Source: Mycolicibacterium vinylchloridicum (lineage in GTDB: Bacteria; Actinomycetota; Actinomycetes; Mycobacteriales; Mycobacteriaceae). Taken from it: 64,000 nt of DNA. Position numbers and translations under genes: made by a program. Shown piece by piece: positions 62,535-64,000 of this stretch. The stretch lies in assembly GCF_013404075.1 (NCBI RefSeq), contig NZ_JACBJQ010000013.1:84497-148496 (forward strand). The letters are read 5' to 3'. The notes beneath the pieces are model-generated. The model saw only the letters and a program-made list of their open reading frames with translations. It did not search any database and had not been told where the DNA came from. Position 1 is the stretch's first letter. Each line of letters opens with the position of its first letter.

Positions 62535-63248
62535 TTGTTCCCAACCATTGAATCCAGCGTGGACGATATTATGACAGCTTCGTGGAATATTACTAACGGA
62601 ACCGTAGTCCCCAAAACTGAGGACGTCGTCATGAAGAATGGCGGACGGCTTATTGAGGCGACGTACGCCTACGCGGACCTGGCCGACTCCAGCAAGATCG
62701 CCCAAAGCCTGTATAAGGAAACCGCTGCAAAAATTATCCGCGCTTTTGTCAACAGCACTACTCGTATCCTGCGGAACTTCGGCGGCGAAATCCGATCGTT
62801 CGACGGCGACAGAGTAATGGCGATTTTCATAGGGGAAGACAAGAATTGGAACGCAGTGCGGGCTGCGTTCGCCATCAACTGGGCAGTTATCGAAGTTATC
62901 CGTCCTGCGATCAAGTCAAACTGGAGCGATGGCGAAGACTTCTGCAACATTGGACACAGGGTTGGGATTGACACTGGCGAGTCTTTGATCGTTCGAGGCG
63001 GCGCACGGAACAACAACGACCTCATCTCAGTTGGTGGGGCACCAAACATTGCCGCGAAACTGAGTGATCTAAAGCAGGGCCACACTACCTACGTCACCGA
63101 CCGTGTGATAGGTGAACTGACCGAAGACCTGCTCTACTACGATTCGAATGGGTACCGACAGAACTGCTGGTCCAAGCTATACTCGCGTGTTGAGATCGGT
63201 GGCACCCTCAACACAGTCTATGGCTCAAACACCTACTGGGGCATCTAG
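62535..63248 (+). CDS. Pycsar-type nucleotide cyclase, second copy
   Basis: A 237-residue paralogue of the preceding cyclase. It keeps both metal aspartates, D48 (ATYAYADLADSS) and D92 (SFDGDRVMAIF), and N171/K175 in GAPNIAAKLSDL, plus RNNNDLISVGG. Outside these motifs the two copies differ strongly. A TTG start is chosen because AGGAGG lies nine bases upstream; the next ATG, at 62571, has no good site. Its TAG stop shares a base with the effector GTG, so translation is coupled. It may pair with the first copy or act alone. Confidence 0.75.
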   Translation: MFPTIESSVDDIMTASWNITNGTVVPKTEDVVMKNGGRLIEATYAYADLADSSKIAQSLYKETAAKIIRAFVNSTTRILRNFGGEIRSFDGDRVMAIFIGEDKNWNAVRAAFAINWAVIEVIRPAIKSNWSDGEDFCNIGHRVGIDTGESLIVRGGARNNNDLISVGGAPNIAAKLSDLKQGHTTYVTDRVIGELTEDLLYYDSNGYRQNCWSKLYSRVEIGGTLNTVYGSNTYWGI

Positions 63249-63733
63249 TGACCGACCCTATCGATACTGCTTGGAAGATCCACGCCGCGCTGGTCGACTG
63301 GACTGGCAAGGTTGATACAAAGGCGTCGTTCGCCCTAACGATCGAGGCTGCACTTCTTGCCGGAGTTGTCACATTGTCCGGGGATAAGCGCGTGTTTAGC
63401 AACCTCAGCGGTTGGGCGGTCGTGTGGTATGTCCTTGGCATAGCATTACTTATCGCTGCAGTATTGTGCGCAGCATGGGTAGTACGCCCACGGCTTCGTG
63501 GAGCCAATCTCAAAGCGGAATCGGTCAATAACTTCGTCTACTTCGGACATTTACGACATCTGCTGCCTGAAGCTGTTCAAGAACGGATTGAGAGCGAGGA
63601 GCTCCTCCCTGTCCTTTCGAAACAGCTGGTGGATATGAGTAAGATCGCGTGGATGAAGCACCGGCTTGTGCAGATATCCATGAGCCTTGCGCCGGTCGGT
63701 GTTTTAGCGCTGGGCATATGCGCCACGTACTGA
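63248..63733 (+). CDS. Pycsar-type transmembrane effector (PycTM-like)
   Basis: A 161-residue membrane protein with hydrophobic segments at about residues 26-43, 56-79 and 143-160. The first is preceded by WTGKVDTKASFALTIEAALL, which resembles the conserved entry of Pycsar effector domains. In known Pycsar systems the TM effector senses cCMP or cUMP and damages the membrane to stop phage growth. The middle loop (about 84-142) is soluble and charged. GTG start overlapping the second cyclase stop (TAGTG). Recognition is by pattern and context, not by a search. Confidence 0.75.
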   Translation: MTDPIDTAWKIHAALVDWTGKVDTKASFALTIEAALLAGVVTLSGDKRVFSNLSGWAVVWYVLGIALLIAAVLCAAWVVRPRLRGANLKAESVNNFVYFGHLRHLLPEAVQERIESEELLPVLSKQLVDMSKIAWMKHRLVQISMSLAPVGVLALGICATY

Positions 63734-63906
63734 AGCCAGGCCCGTCGTAGTTAAAGGAAGTCGGCCGACTTTGATAATTCTCAAATGCGAGGCCGAGCAA
63801 CGGATTCAATTTGGAATGCGGCGCGAGTGCTTATGCGTCGAATAAATGTGCTGCGTTGGCCGTTATTGCCACAGAGGAATTGTCAATACCTGTGGATCGG
63901 GGTGTT

Positions 63907-64000
63907 TCAGGCGACCTCCGTTTCGGTTGATTCGGCCGGCTCGGGCGGTGTGATGTCGGCGGGGCGTTCGAGTAGCTTGCCTTTGTGGAAGACGGCGCCG
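63907..64000 (-). CDS. 3' end of an unidentified gene (partial)
   Basis: The last bases encode, on the minus strand, a coherent C-terminus containing FHKGKLLERPADITPPEPAE and ending TETEVA before a TGA stop. High-GC codons return here. I suspect the tail of a transposase or integrase-type protein, but the fragment is too short to assign. The 173 bases between the effector and this stop contain no gene. Confidence 0.4.
   Translation of the reverse strand, partial: GAVFHKGKLLERPADITPPEPAESTETEVA

Larger units (their letters stand above)
61550..63900. other. AT-richer genomic island carrying the Pycsar-like operon
   Basis: From about 61.5 kb the sequence loses the strong G/C third-position preference seen in all earlier genes, and the intergenic stretches are AT-rich. 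Gene content also departs from the conserved order, which would continue with the rest of the HIP genes. No flanking direct repeats, tRNA or integrase are visible inside the window, so the mode of acquisition is unknown. Confidence 0.6.

Overview
The window is chromosomal DNA of a mycobacterium, most likely a rapidly growing Mycolicibacterium. It is high-GC, carries mycobacterial hallmark genes (lsr2, clpC1, carD, disA, mhuD, lpqE, lpqF) and keeps the order of the M. tuberculosis Rv3600c-Rv3556c segment, read here in the opposite direction. There are no PE/PPE genes, rRNAs or tRNAs that I can see.

Layout. 1-6.2 kb: end of coaX, a PLP enzyme, lysS, lsr2, clpC1. 6.2-8.3 kb: a YbjQ-like gene, then a cobalamin-riboswitch-led cbtB-cbtA-phosphatase unit. 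8.3-14.4 kb: lpqF, mhuD, a hydrolase, a GlxA-type regulator, mutY, carbonic anhydrase and a membrane protein. 14.4-21.9 kb: disA, radA, lpqE, then the run carD-ispD-ispF-cysS-rlmB. 22.1-31.8 kb: two paralogous secreted glycine-rich (PGRS-like) proteins without a PE domain. They flank a zinc-type ABC operon with a PxpA, a metallo-hydrolase and an ArsB-like permease, plus a LacI regulator. 31.9-40.4 kb: otsB-kstR and the KstR-controlled cholesterol genes fadE34, kshB and hsaADCB, with KstR boxes visible. 40.4-49.5 kb: an accessory block (lipase, LysR, SnoaL/SDR with MerR, GMC oxidoreductase, MHS transporter, SDR, HNH protein) standing where nat is found in M. tuberculosis. 49.5-61 kb: aspB, patatin, and the KstR2 regulon for cholesterol rings C/D (fadE33-32-31-fadD3 // fadE30-ipdF-kstR2-fadA6) with a KstR2 box, then a zinc alcohol dehydrogenase.

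61.2-64 kb: a visibly AT-richer island. It carries two tandem class III-type nucleotide cyclases and a small three-helix membrane protein that resembles the Pycsar effector (PycTM). This looks like a Pycsar anti-phage system, unusual in having two cyclase genes for one effector. It is the most noteworthy element of the window. The window ends in the 3' part of an unidentified minus-strand gene.

Working together: the kstR and kstR2 blocks cover side-chain, A/B-ring and C/D-ring steps of steroid catabolism. The cbt and Znu units handle cobalt/cobalamin and zinc. The accessory block carries its own LysR and MerR control sites.
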